Of a DNA stretch of 64,000 nucleotides, positions 35,168 to 46,291 are shown one piece after another. The stretch spans positions 283,814,238 to 283,878,237 of the forward strand of contig CM051460.1 in the NCBI GenBank assembly GCA_028095005.1, written 5' to 3'. This stretch comes from Rhynchospora pubera (taxonomy: Eukaryota; Streptophyta; Magnoliopsida; Poales; Cyperaceae). Below the pieces are notes generated by a model. It had not been told where the DNA came from. It did not search any database and was given only the letters and a program-made list of their open reading frames with translations. Position 1 is the stretch's first letter, and each line of letters opens with the position of its first letter. Both the position numbers and the translations under genes were made by a program.

Positions 35168-36110
35168 ACCTAAAAGGTATAAAGTTGAGAAGGAAAATAG
35201 AAACAAAATCAGAATGAAACAAAAAAAATCTATAAAGACAAAGACAAAGAAGCTAAATAAAAAACAAAAAGGTAAAATGATGATGCGGGGAAGAAGAACC
35301 TGAGAAATTAAAAAAGCACTGATTTTGTTAAAAGTAAAAGAACTGAAATCCATCATCCGATCAAGCGGTGGAGATCTAATCAGACGGAGAAGAGGCACAA
35401 AGAAATCAGGAAAACAACGCAGACGAAGTCGGAGAAAAAGCCGTTCGAGAAAAGCAAGGATGAGCAATTTTTTCTAGTACTGATCTGAGAGGAGAAACGG
35501 ATTTAGCGATTGATTGAGCCGGAGCTTGCGTTGCCTTAGAAATGTTGAAAGAGGAGAAGAAAATGAAGAAATAACAGGGAGAAAGAGAAATCACACGTAC
35601 AGAAATAAAAGAAAGAGAGGAGAGAGGAGCGAACTTTTCAAAAAAAGCATCTCTTTGAATGGCCTCCGTACAGGAGCCACATAGGCGAGCCCCTCTGTCC
35701 GGTCCGTCGAAGGTACCTCTGACAAAGATGGAGAGAGAGCGAGAGGGGAAGAGAGAGTAGACAGGAACTCTCTAGAAGAAAGCCATCCGACGGAGAGGAT
35801 GAGTTTAATCGGACGATCAAAATCCATACGCGAAGATTGAACGGTCCGGATGCGTTACTATTCCGCAACAGTGCTTATGAATAGTAACGGATCCGGATCC
35901 AATAGGCCAGGATTAATATATGTATGAATTTTCCCAGTTGGATCCATAAACAAACTATTAATGTATATGTCCACGCCATCATCTAACTTATAACCGAACT
36001 CGCAACTTGCAATATGGTAATCGTGTCCGAATATGGATCATTTTATTTTAAAAAAAAATATCTATTGCTGAAACAAATATAATAAAACATAGATATGACA
36101 TATTTGCACC

Positions 36111-37847
36111 TGATGAAGGCTTAAAACCTAGAAATCAAATAAATTTATAAACCTCAAGCTAACCTCACTAGTCTTTTAGAGTACAGCTTTAGGGTCGAAC
36201 CCAAGGGACGGTACAATTGATACTGGACTTATCCTTTTTCAAAAGATAGACAAGAATATTTCTATGGAGTTTTGATGAATTAAATGTAAAGGTGCAAGTA
36301 AAGTATATATTTTTGGTTGTTTTTGTCTATTAAAATAATGTAAACAACTAAAGTAAAGTTTTTGGGTTTTCAAACAGTATAAAAAGCGTCTTAGGGTTCA
36401 GGTTTCACCTTGGTTTGGACTCTAAAATACAGAACTTATCACTTTCGTGCATCGAACGGTATTTTTCAAGCGTTTACTTCTCTGTTCGGTTCGAACAAGG
36501 ATCTGTTCGGTCCGAACAGGGGGTGAAAGTGTGTGGTTTTGACCTTTTATGATATTTTATGATTTGTGCTAGGGTTTGTTGGCTAAACCTAGATTCACTA
36601 AACCTCAGCTGTCGCTTGTTGGACTAGAAACTGGTTTAATCACAACCTAACCTAATTAACTTGATTGGTTCACAACTTTTGGTATAGGATTCAATCAACT
36701 TAAACTTGTTTGTTGGAGTTCATAAGGATATCTAGAGTCTTTTGGACTTGTCTAAAAGTTACACTTTTGGTGCCAACTAATCTCTCATTTCGGATCTACG
36801 ATTTATCCCAAATACTTTATCTAAATTATCTTGATTAACCTAACTTTAGAACTTAACTAAATGTGACCATTCATCTAGAAGTTAATTAGACTTAACCAAA
36901 CAATTAATCTAAGTCTCAACAAAACAAATCAACAAAACATATCATAACATAACAAGTCAAATCACAACATCCAAACCTGAGTTACTACCTTACCCCTAAG
37001 ACTACATAAATTTAGCCTAACATAGTACTAAAACACACAACAAATAGCATAGAAATCACAAGATACAAGCCCATTGAAAATAGAGGGGAAAACATAGAAG
37101 AATAAACTGAATACTCCTTTATGCTTTCGAACTACGATCTCTAGGCAGTGGTGTGTTGCAAGATGGTCACGAAACTCGTTTCCTTGCTGCCGTCGATTCA
37201 AAGAACCAAGCTTTGATGATCTCCAATGGTGGAAGAGAGAAAAACGCCTATGGAAAGTGGAATTTGTGGTATGGAAGGTATATTCCTTTCCTTCAGGCCT
37301 AGAGGTGTATATATGGATGTCCCAGGTCGCAAGGATGGAAGGCTAGGGCACCAGGGCGCAAGAAATTACCATTTCCATCAGTTTCTATGTAAGAAATAAT
37401 GCTTTATGTGATATGGCGGCAACCTGGTCAAACCGACCAGGCTTGTGGTCGGGTCGACCAGAAGAGAGAAAAGACAGCTGCACAAGTCTGCTGTTGTGAT
37501 ACCCAGTCGGATCGACCAGGCTTGTGGTCGGGTCGACCAAAAGAGAGAAATAACGCCTGGATGCCATAAATGCTGGTCGGATCGAACAGATGATTATTCG
37601 GGTCGACCAGAAGAGAGAAAAGAGCCTCCAATGCTAGGAATGAGTCGTCTAGCGTGTGTGCTACGTCGGGAATCCATCTATATGACCCAACATCATCAGA
37701 AATCATCAAAGTCCTGTAAAATGAGAAAAGAAACGACGATAGAGCCAATTCCATAGAAATCATAGCAATTTATTGAATAATTCAATGGTTTGAGTGTTAT
37801 TTGAGTGCCAAATACGGTCCAAATGCCTACAAATAATGACGATATCA
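36111..37847. mobile_element. Solo LTR, 1737 bp, with paired palindromes
   Basis: It starts TGATGAAGG and ends GATATCA (TGAT/ATCA inverted). A perfect 5-bp duplication GCACC lies at 36106-36110 and 37848-37852. A TATATATA-type box near 37308-37315 reads best on the minus strand. There is no PBS, polypurine tract or coding region, so it is a recombination-derived solo LTR. It carries palindrome pairs at 36485/36506, 37426/37447, 37505/37526 and 37575/37596, each 21 bp apart (see findings). Confidence 0.8.
37426..37617. repeat. Three palindrome-pair units in the solo LTR
   Basis: Each unit consists of an upstream palindrome such as GTCGGATCGACCAG, a short linker (GGCTTG in the first two), a downstream palindrome GGTCGGGTCGACCA, and a trailing AGAAGAGAGAAA. 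Units start at about 37426, 37505 and 37575. The two palindromes within a unit start exactly 21 bp apart in all three. Confidence 0.85.
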
Positions 37848-37961
37848 GCACCCACCTAGTATTCAGAAATTGTCATTTCATCATTCTTTTTCGCTCATTT
37901 TCTCTTGAATTTGTCAAGTACTGAAGAAGATTTCTGACACATTAGAAAATAATGTCAGTTT

Positions 37962-38551
37962 CAAATATGCATAAGATTAGTCATTCCATAAGGCGTAATC
38001 GGCATGCATAATATACAATAAGACCAGAAAAATATATGCTGATCTGTTGTAAACATATATAAGAAAATAATGATTTAAATAGAATTTATTTTCACAGTTT
38101 TAGTCGAAAATAAAAATACAATAAATCAAAATTATTTTAAAATTTTGAAAAATGTAAATTTAAAATAATTTGGATAATTAAATAATTTTGTAAAATAAAA
38201 TTTTATATGTATATGAATCCGCCTTATATTTGCGGACACAAAGTAGATAATTATTTTAAATACATATTGTATGTTTATGAATAATATGACAAAATCGACT
38301 TCGACGAAATAGATAAATATTTGCTCTGTTTACACTCGTCTCTTCTGTACTCATATTGGCTCACAGCGTATTGCAAAAGAGTTTAAAAAAAAAACAATTT
38401 GTTTAAAACAACGAGAAATTTTCATTTGTGATAAGAAGATCATCTCCTCTAATTCAAAAAAAAAAAATCATTTCCTCATCTTGACGTAAGACCAGAAAAG
38501 TAAATTCTTCTGTTGTTTCCAAAGTGGCCAGCCAAGCAGTTCATTTAATTA
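37962..38551. repeat. Dispersed repeat B, copy 1
   Basis: This is nearly identical, in direct orientation, to 63418-64000 at the right edge of the window. Landmarks are AAATATGCATAAGATTAGTC at the left border, TCCGCCTTATATTTGCGGAC in the middle, and GTGGCCAGCCAAGCAGTTC. It is non-coding. The true right border is unknown because copy 2 runs out of the window. Confidence 0.85.
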
Positions 38552-40335
38552 TGTACGCATTTTCCAGCTAAGATATTTAGAAAGGAAACCATTAATCACT
38601 CCACCAATTTTGGAGAAATAATTTTCCGCGTAAGTTAAAACGTGTAATATACTTTTTTCCATATATGTTATGATGTTTTCATTTTCTTTCCTTTTATTAT
38701 GATTATTTTGCAGAATAAGCGCTAGAATTCAAGTTTGTCTACAAAAACAAAATGATGCTGCGTTATGAAATCAGAACGGGTCGTTACATATATTCCCTAC
38801 AAAGAAAGAGCATAAAAAAACTTTATTAGACCAGTTAGAGTCATTATTCTGTGTGTTCTCAAATCTCACCAACTCACCCTCTCTGTCGCTTTCTGAACAG
38901 TGAAAGGTAAGGATTACGATTTACGGAGATACAAAAAAGCCACATTTTTCTGTTGTTTAATTGGTTCTTTAATCTTTTGTGAAAACTTGAATAGTTCAAC
39001 AGCGGGCTATCCACCAAATAAGCAGCGCAGCTTTTCTGAATAATAACCCAATTGTCTTTTATTTTTAACAAATAGGTGTTTTGATTTGTGAAAATTTTTA
39101 TTGCTTCGTTTAAGTAAAATATATACCATATGATATCCACAGATTTAAAAATATATATTATTTCAAAGTTAATAACAAAACCGACTGTCTGACTTTTGGC
39201 AATTTAGACCTCTCCCTTGTAATTGGCTGTACAAATGGAATCAAAATCTTATTATTTTTATATGCATGTTTTGAAATGAAATGAAATAAACTTTAGAATG
39301 CATCGCGCTTCGCGCGATGAATATTAAATCAAAGTTGGTTCCTTGATTTTTTCCTCTAGAAAAAAAATATCGATCTTTTGAAATTTTGCACAACTGAGAT
39401 TATATAAAATAATATAAAAAAAATTTAGATGTTACAAAAAAATATTTATTAGCGCAAATAAAATTTTGTAAGAATATTCATAATATTTAATCTAAAAATG
39501 ATATGAGAAAATTAGCAAACAACTAAACGAAATAAAAAAAATACAAAAAACTTTTTTACCAATCCAGAATTAAAAAAAATCTATCACATTATTTTTTATA
39601 GTTGATGCCGTTTAATAAAAGAATCTGGATGGAAATATAGAAAAATTTAGGGGTCAAACATAAAAATCCAATACTTCTGTAACGTGCAATGCCGCTGGAA
39701 TTTTTTTGATTGATTTTTTGTATGTTTATTGTACATTTTTTGTGTTGCATATAAAATGATAATTGCATAAGACTCACTACACATAAAAATATAAAAAGTT
39801 CCCACACATACTACTAAAAAGGTGCACATGGGATGTCCTTTAGTCTTTGACCCTTTTTTATTTTTTGAAGATGATTTTATATAATTTTTGTGTTGCGAAA
39901 CTGAAATCTATGTCCTTTGGCTTTATCTGTCCACATATATACACCATATTTTCATCATCTCATGCCATAAAAATGAGGGATTGGATGTATATACTGACGA
40001 AAACTGGACTATATGATAGTTAAGTTGTGTTATTTTTTGTCTTCTTTTTTTTTAATATTAAAGAACATATATGTATTGGTTACAAGAGGTTGGTATTAAA
40101 AATCATAGTGTTTGTGTTATAATAACAGTTGCAAATTATACATTCGCCTACTCAAATTTTGATTATTGATTATATTTTAGAAGTTGATTGTCCACATTGT
40201 CTTTTTTGTGAATTTTTATGCATTTACAGATTGGATAAACATGTCAAGAAGTAAACGACATTCAAAAGGAGCTGCAGAGATTGAGGCATGTGGTTGAATT
40301 AATAATATACTCGCTTATGGTCGATCTTATAAATT
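38552..40335. other. AT-rich stretch with a possible degenerate Helitron hairpin
   Basis: A GC hairpin GCATCGCGC / TT / GCGCGATG sits at 39299-39318. On the minus strand it is followed by TTCTAAAG rather than a clear CTAG/T, so it is at most a decayed Helitron end. No gene was recognised elsewhere in the stretch. Confidence 0.35.
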
Positions 40336-40351
40336 ATGACTGGCCTAATTT

Positions 40352-42991
40352 TTTTTGAAGCGCAAAACTATTGGTTTTGGAATGGAAGTACCAGTTAGGG
40401 ATGTTTGAGGGTTGCGTGGGGATCCAGATCCTGTGTCGCGCGGCAAGCTTGTAGCGCACATGATCTGGACCCTTCGTGAGATCCAACGACTGTGGCTTTT
40501 TTCCCCTCTCCGCTCCCAGTCCCACTCACGACAACCTATTGGGTTGGGTTTGCACCCGTTTACGTATTGGATCCGACATTAAAGAGCTCCCCTTATGCCA
40601 TTTCGAGCGATTTGGAGTGATTTAGAGGAAAAATTAGAGAGGGACCACACCTTCGTTCCAGTATCCACTCATCTGCTGTGATTTTCTTTGAAATTCCTCC
40701 TCCGAAATTAGCATTAGAAGCCATCTTTTCGAGTGAGGGCGTGAGGCTCGGGCAGGCACATATTATGGTTCTCAAGAAAGCGATACTGGAAACGACTGGG
40801 TATGGCCGCTCTAACTTCTCATGTTCATGTAAGTTCTTAGTGATATACTTATGTTCCTTTTGTGCTACTAAATCTTGGTTTGTGGGTTCCACATCTCGGA
40901 ATTAAGCGGCTACCAGTGAGGTCAGGGACCTATAATTTAAAAGCATGTTTTGGTGAAAGTTTATAGAAATTGATTATCTATTCGCACTTATTAGCTATGT
41001 GACAGGAAATTTTTATAAACTATCCAGAAAATCAAAGTAGATAGATGGGTATTGGGTAATAATGGCTAGAAAAATATGTTACATCGTCTCAGAGAATGGT
41101 TGGCTTCTAGTTGCTTTCTCTCTGCATTATTCTAGTACACTTCATTCCTCATGGTCAAAAAATTGCATTTTTCTAACTAGTCCAGCGTATACAATCTTGC
41201 TGGTCCTATAAACAATTACTTTGATATATATTTTTAACTAGTATTAGTTGGTTGAAGAAATGAATTATGAAATTATTGCAAAAGTTCTACATACCATGCA
41301 CTAGACAATTTTTATTGATACACTTCTGTTCCTTTTGTGCTACTAACCAATTACTGAGAGATCTTTTCATTTGCTTTTCAGCAACAACAATATGGCGAGA
41401 ATGATTGGATTCCTCAATTGGGATTGGAATTTCAAACAGAAGAACAAACATGACAATTCTGGAAAGATTGAAATTTCAAACAGAAGAACAAACATGGCAA
41501 TTGGGATTGTAATTAAGCTGAATTGTGTTTCTGATTCAAAATTGCATGTTCTGGTTATATTGGTTTAGCTGAGAGCTCTTTCTTTGTGTTCTCTGTACGT
41601 GACAACACAATACACTTTACCTGAGAGCTACTTCTCTGTGTTCTCTGTACATGACAACATAAAACACAAGACCTGTACCAAGTACGTATACAAGGGAAGG
41701 GTATCCTCTGCCAACCTTTTAAAGTCGGTAGAGGGCCAACTCTTGATCTGAGCCGTTCGATCTAATCTCGACGGTTAAGATTTTTCGAGCCTACCAATCT
41801 CAGTTACATGCACGGGGCTTCCTTAACCGTTGAGATTAGATCTAACGATTTAGATCGGAAGTTATCACTCTACCGACCTTAAAAGGTCGGTAGAGGACGT
41901 GATTCCCGTATACAAGTAGGTTAATCATGTATGCAAGGCCAGTACCAATCTTTGGACTTGACTTCTTTGAATTTAACTTCAAGTAGAGCTTGTATGAAAA
42001 CCGCATTTATTCAATTTTATGAGAATTTTGTTACGACTCCAAGTTAAGTTGAAAGTAACAATAACAAGCTTGATGTTGCTGATACAGGATTCTTATTTAC
42101 CAGAATTTATCATGAAAAGTAAAAAAAAATACAAAATCAGAATAACAACAAAAAAAAATAATAATCAAAACATTGAAATTTTACTGTCAAAACTCTCTGT
42201 AACTTCCTAATTACAAAATCAGTCCCTAAATTTATATCGCGGTGCCTTCGTTATGTCCTCTCTGACTCATAGTGCTTGGTGCTTCTTTCCTGTGCACTAT
42301 AAGTACCAACAAATAAATTAACTGTAGGCCAATTAAGAAGAAAACATACTGGTTATTAGTCTGCACTCCATGTATAAAATTAATATTAACTTTTGTTAAT
42401 TTTGTTAAATTTTGTCATACTGACATAGACTTTATTGTTATCGCCGGTGACCGAATTATAGGAAAAGGAAAACATTATAGAATTGGAGAATAGTAGTGTC
42501 ATTATACCTTTTGCTTTTCAATTTGGGAAGGACCTAGAGGAAACGGGGAGAGAGAGAGAGAGATAAAGAGAAGGGAGAGAGTGACGATGTGTTCACACTT
42601 CACAGCGTAGATAACAAATAGGACTGTAGGTGCTTGGAGATCAGTTGAGGACTCGAGGGAAATAGCGGAGAGCCTCTGCTTCGTCTTCGCCTCCACGATC
42701 GCTAATCGACTGTTCTCTCTTGACTTCTTTTTTCGATTTTGTTTTGGCTCGCTTTCTCTCTTTTTTCTTGCTCCATTAGACAAGTAGAGAGGGGAGTTCT
42801 TCCTTCGAAGGAGACGGAGACAAGAAGAAATAATACTTTAATCCGCCTTTTTTTCGGATCCGATCCGATATGGGGAGCTGAGGGGAAAATTCACGTAATA
42901 GCCGTTCGATTGCATGGACGGCTCCGATCCTGTGCGCTACAAGCTTGCCGCGCGACACAGGATCTGGATCCGGTTGTGCGTGGGGGTGTTA
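40352..42991. mobile_element. Long-TIR (Mutator-like) element, family T copy 1
   Basis: Inverted terminal segments match over about 45 bp (40420-40465 with 42971-42925; shared GGATCCAGATCCTGTG, GCGCGGCAAGCTTGTAGCGC). A direct repeat GACTGGCCTAATTT flanks both sides (40338-40351, 42992-43005), which would be a long target duplication. Subterminal zones look like gene leaders (CT-rich, CCTCTCCGCTCC). No transposase was found. Related termini occur at 52150 and 63130. A Pack-MULE-like nature is inferred, not shown. Confidence 0.5.
41695..41907. mobile_element. Mutator-type MITE, 213 bp, nested
   Basis: Inverted ends GGGAA...TTCCC enclose arms sharing CCTCTRCCRACCTTTTAA and GTCGGTAGAG. A perfect 9-bp duplication GTATACAAG lies at 41686-41694 and 41908-41916, the Mutator signature. 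Inner arms are also complementary (CGATCTAATCTCGACGGTTA versus TAACCGTTGAGATTAGATC). It is non-coding and inserted inside the element at 40352-42991. Confidence 0.85.
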
Positions 42992-43169
42992 GACTGGCCT
43001 AATTTGTATGGCCTTTTTTCTCCCAATTTTAAGTAATTTATTATTTTTATATAATTCTAATAGTCCAAATATTTTTGTCGCCTTGAAAAATAACTTTGAA
43101 AGAACGGAGGAGATTGGTGTGAAAATAACACTGTAACTAAAATTCAATAAAAAAATGAAAATCAAGCTT

Positions 43170-43591
43170 TTAAAAAACGTCATTTAAACGCTGTTTTTTT
43201 TTTCCGAAATAGCGGTATTTTGTAGCCCCCGTACGAACATCATCGAAAAAAATGATTAAATAACATAACACGTCATTTATGTTTTTTCGCCGAAAAAATA
43301 TAAAAATAATTGTGTTTTTTCGTCGATTAAACATGTACAATATCAAAAGGCATTGTGTAGTGGGAACACAGTGTATTTGGTACATATTGTGAATAAAATG
43401 CTTAGATATGTTCGATATCGTGTACCATTGCCTCTCTACGTACAATATCGTGTACCAATCGTCCATACAAATGCAACATAAGAATACATATGAGTTTGAC
43501 ATAGATGTTCGCATATATACACCGTTTTTTCGTTGAAAAAACACCTCAACGTTAAATCAAAATAGATTGCGCAACGGGCAAATGCCCCTAG
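43170..43591 (+). mobile_element. Possible Helitron 3' end
   Basis: GCGCAACGGGCAAATGCCC followed by CTAG at 43588-43591 and host T resembles a diverged Helitron terminus; GGGC-AAAT-GCCC can pair directly before CTAG. The left border is a guess. No gene content was found; the sequence has several poly-T-rich GTTTTTTCG motifs. Confidence 0.35.
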
Positions 43592-43654
43592 TTTATATAA
43601 TCCAGTCTTTTTATGCTACCCAGCATTTTTATCTAAGATGAAATTGATTATAAA

Positions 43655-44062
43655 AATGTTGGAAATGGAATACCAATAGTCAGTATTATGTTGCTTCTAT
43701 CTATAGGCAGCTTGTTACAGATGGAAAAACTGTTTTCCATTTTAAGAATTTCTGGTCCTAAGGTCCTACAAGCTATCTTTAACTATCAAGCTTTTCTTTG
43801 TTTTAGAAAATGGAAAAGCTACCTTATTTATAAAATTCACTAATGCAAGAACTAGGAGGCTATGCATCAATGGATTGTCCACGAGGCTACTTTATTTAAA
43901 AGTTCTGTTAACTGTATTCATATTTTTCTGTTTTTTCCCCTGTTATTGGTTTTTGTAACTAGATAGTCAAAAATAAATAAATAAATAAATTACTGTGCAT
44001 ACGCCGAAGTCGAACACATAAGAAAATCAGCACATTAGATTCTGACCAGCAGCAGTATAGAG
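43655..44062. repeat. Interspersed repeat A, copy 2 (uninterrupted)
   Basis: This is the reverse-orientation counterpart of 1066-2025, without the solo LTR and MITE that split copy 1. The two copies define each other's insertion boundaries. It ends just downstream of the 3' flank of the DUF6598-like gene at 44327. Confidence 0.65.
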
Positions 44063-44326
44063 TAAAATAACAACAGCCATGCACTTACAACATCATGTCA
44101 ACTAAACTCAAGCTTATAGTAAGATACGATAAGATGAGAAAAGATAAGATAACATAACAAAACATAACATAAAACCATCACAATCTCTTCACAAACTTCA
44201 GAACATCATCTTACAGTAAGAAAAACTTAAATTTAACACAGGTCAATTTTACAACGATACAAAACACGATGAACACGAGGTTCCCAGTGAGGTGACCACT
44301 GTTGTTTTTAATTATATAAACTAAAC

Positions 44327-46109
44327 TTACCCATAAAAACGGTTTCCATGGCGGCGTTGAGACTTCTTAGGCCATGTGACACCTACATTAACTTGACATG
44401 CAGCGCCTTTGATAGTTTTCACCTCATGAACACCAGAAATAGCAGTAAATTCAAGCTTCTTTTTATCAGCTATCGGTTTATCTTGCGTGCTAATGACACT
44501 ACTTTGCCAGATGCTCACACAAATAGTGAGCAAAGAACCAATTGGATGAACAGTCTTGCATCTTGCAAGAGGAAGTTGTGCAATTCTGTCCTTGCAATCA
44601 CTAATACTGATGCTGACTCCGTCACCCTTATCCCTATTAAATAAGAAGCTAGTACCCTTTTCCCCAAGCTTAGAATTTTGCGCAGTTATCGATCCATGAA
44701 CTGTTGCCGAGGAGAATTGGCAGTTAATGAGTGTTACGTCTATGCAAGCCTCTATGCCATACATATAAACAGCAAAGTTAACTTCTATTTCGCCGAATTG
44801 GGTTGGTGACCTCCTGGTCAAGAGTGTGTCAAAGATCTCATGGGAATAAAGGCTCCAGATTGGTTCGGAATCAATTTCCATGAACTGATCAGCACAAGCT
44901 TGATAGCTAAATAATTGGGGAACCATAAATGTAAAATCAGACGCAATTGTGGTTATATCAGGGCCCCTAAGCTTGACAAAACCCTGAAGCAACGAAACAA
45001 ACAATTGCACGTTAGTGTCAGTTTTGGCATCAATAGAGTAGCTAGGTAGAATATATAAATTCCAAAGACCCGATACGCATAAGATCAAGATATATACATA
45101 GCAAGATACAGAAATTTCATTAAAAAATATATATATATATATATAATAATATAATACATAAATAAAATGAAAGAAAGATATATCTGCTATTTAACATCTC
45201 AATCTTATCCAACAAAAAGTAATTTAAGTTACTAAAATTTACCTCATCATCAGTATATAGGGGATCCCCGAATTTCCTGCTGAAGATGACATAGGAAGGC
45301 AATGCACTGAGCAATAGGCAGCCATACATATTTTTCAAGTCATGCTCCCTGAAATCAACAAATCTGACTGAGAAGACCTCCAAAAGGTTCATTGACATCA
45401 TCCATTGCTTGTCCATGAGCAAAGGTAATCTGCTAAGAATTCGTAATAGGTTAAGCACTAACTAATCAAAACTTGTTAGAAGTGGATGATTTATAAAATT
45501 ACAATATTATCTTGAAGAAAGTAAATGTACACTCTCTCTCTTTTCACTCAAAATTAGTCATAAATAGAAGGGAAGAAGCGGGATCAGTGATGCATGGAAA
45601 TAGAATAACCATTGAGGCTAGGCTAGTTAGAGTTGACAATGGCATCCAGTGGGTAAGCTATGGGGATGCTTCATTTGTATCATTCTTAATCTTATTATTT
45701 ATTGTTACTTTTTGTGGTTCATTTGTGAAAAGAAAAGGTAATAGCTGTGTTATTTATATACAATACATCCTGTAGCAAGACTACCTACCCATAATAAACC
45801 TCAATTTGACGACCATCATGAAAATTAGTAATTACATCCAGCATCCATGAAAAGGGATAACGACACAGTAAAGCTTGAAGCTTTTTTTCTGACTAACTAG
45901 AGTGATAACATATGAAACTGGGTCCTGGGGGTCCAGCCGTCCGGGGGGGTTGGCGGAGGAGGAAAGAGTAAAGAGTAAAGAACAGACCTGGTGTGGTCGT
46001 CAGTTTGGTCCTGAAGACGAGGCACTTTGGAGACCTCGTTAGCAGCTTCAGTCGCACTGGGAGTGGGAGTGCTTGCTTGAGCTAGGGTTTCCGGTTCCAT
46101 GGAATCCAT
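44327..46109 (-). CDS. DUF6598-like protein, 321 aa
   Basis: Three exons join with consistent phases: 46109-45988 (122 nt), 45429-45243 (187 nt), 44983-44327 (657 nt including stop). Donors are GTCTGT and GTAAAT; acceptors are TTAGCAG and TTCAG. The N-terminal 40 residues are low-complexity and acidic (MDSMEPETLAQASTPTP). The family-like domain starts at LEVFSVRFVDF (about residue 55) and includes IFSRKFGDPLYTDDEGFVKL, MYGIEACIDVTLI, SATVHGSITAQNSKL, LPLARCKTVHPIGSLLTI and a terminal VNVGVTW strand. DUF6598 proteins are plant beta-rich domains of unknown function, best known from grasses. There is no signal peptide or membrane segment. It forms a head-to-head pair with the gene at 46292. The family name is from memory of conserved motifs and should be treated as likely rather than certain. 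Confidence 0.75.
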
Positions 46110-46291
46110 ACGCCGCTAGAAAGGAGAGAGGGAGAGAGAGAAGTTTCTCCGAGCTTCTCAATTCTAATCTCAAATCGATAAATAAAGAAGAGTGACATCT
46201 ACTAGGCCCAATTACATTTTATAAATTAAATGGGCCCCAATCAATCTCGAACTCGAAGAATCGAAGAAGGCGCCGCGTTTAGGGCGAAGCA
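46110..46291. promoter_or_regulatory. Shared bidirectional promoter of the DUF6598 pair
   Basis: Only 182 bp separate the two divergent start codons. The interval has GAGA-rich sequence (GGAGAGAGGGAGAGAGAGAA), two GGCCCA/TGGGCC elements (AGGCCCAATT, ATGGGCCCCA) of the site-II/TCP type common in plant bidirectional promoters, and no TATA box. The element names rest on established motif knowledge; function is inferred. Confidence 0.6.

Larger units (their letters stand above)
33122..35940 (-). mobile_element. Second Helitron, minus strand, with nested hAT
   Basis: On the minus strand a hairpin TCGCGC / loop AAC / GCGCGA is followed by AACCCCG and CTAG, with host base T after it (plus-strand A at 33121). 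The loop and stem match the plus-strand Helitron ending at 29802, so the two are related. The body contains a splice-bounded exon-like piece at 34566-34499 and a gene-like pyrimidine-rich leader at 35340-35800 on the minus strand, suggesting captured gene material. The 5' end is not resolved; 35940 is an estimate. Confidence 0.55.

Noticed and set aside
35117..35868. Several 60-116-codon minus-strand frames
   Set aside because: Pyrimidine-rich leader-like sequence gives Leu/Phe/Ser-rich frames; treated as possible captured leader in the Helitron, not as genes.
37426..37617. CRISPR-like array
   Set aside because: Regular repeats with spacers, but this is a plant LTR and the repeats are palindromic pairs with homologous linkers, not unique spacers.
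39299..39318. Third clear Helitron terminus
   Set aside because: The GC hairpin is good, but no CTAG/T follows on either strand; kept only as a possible decayed end.
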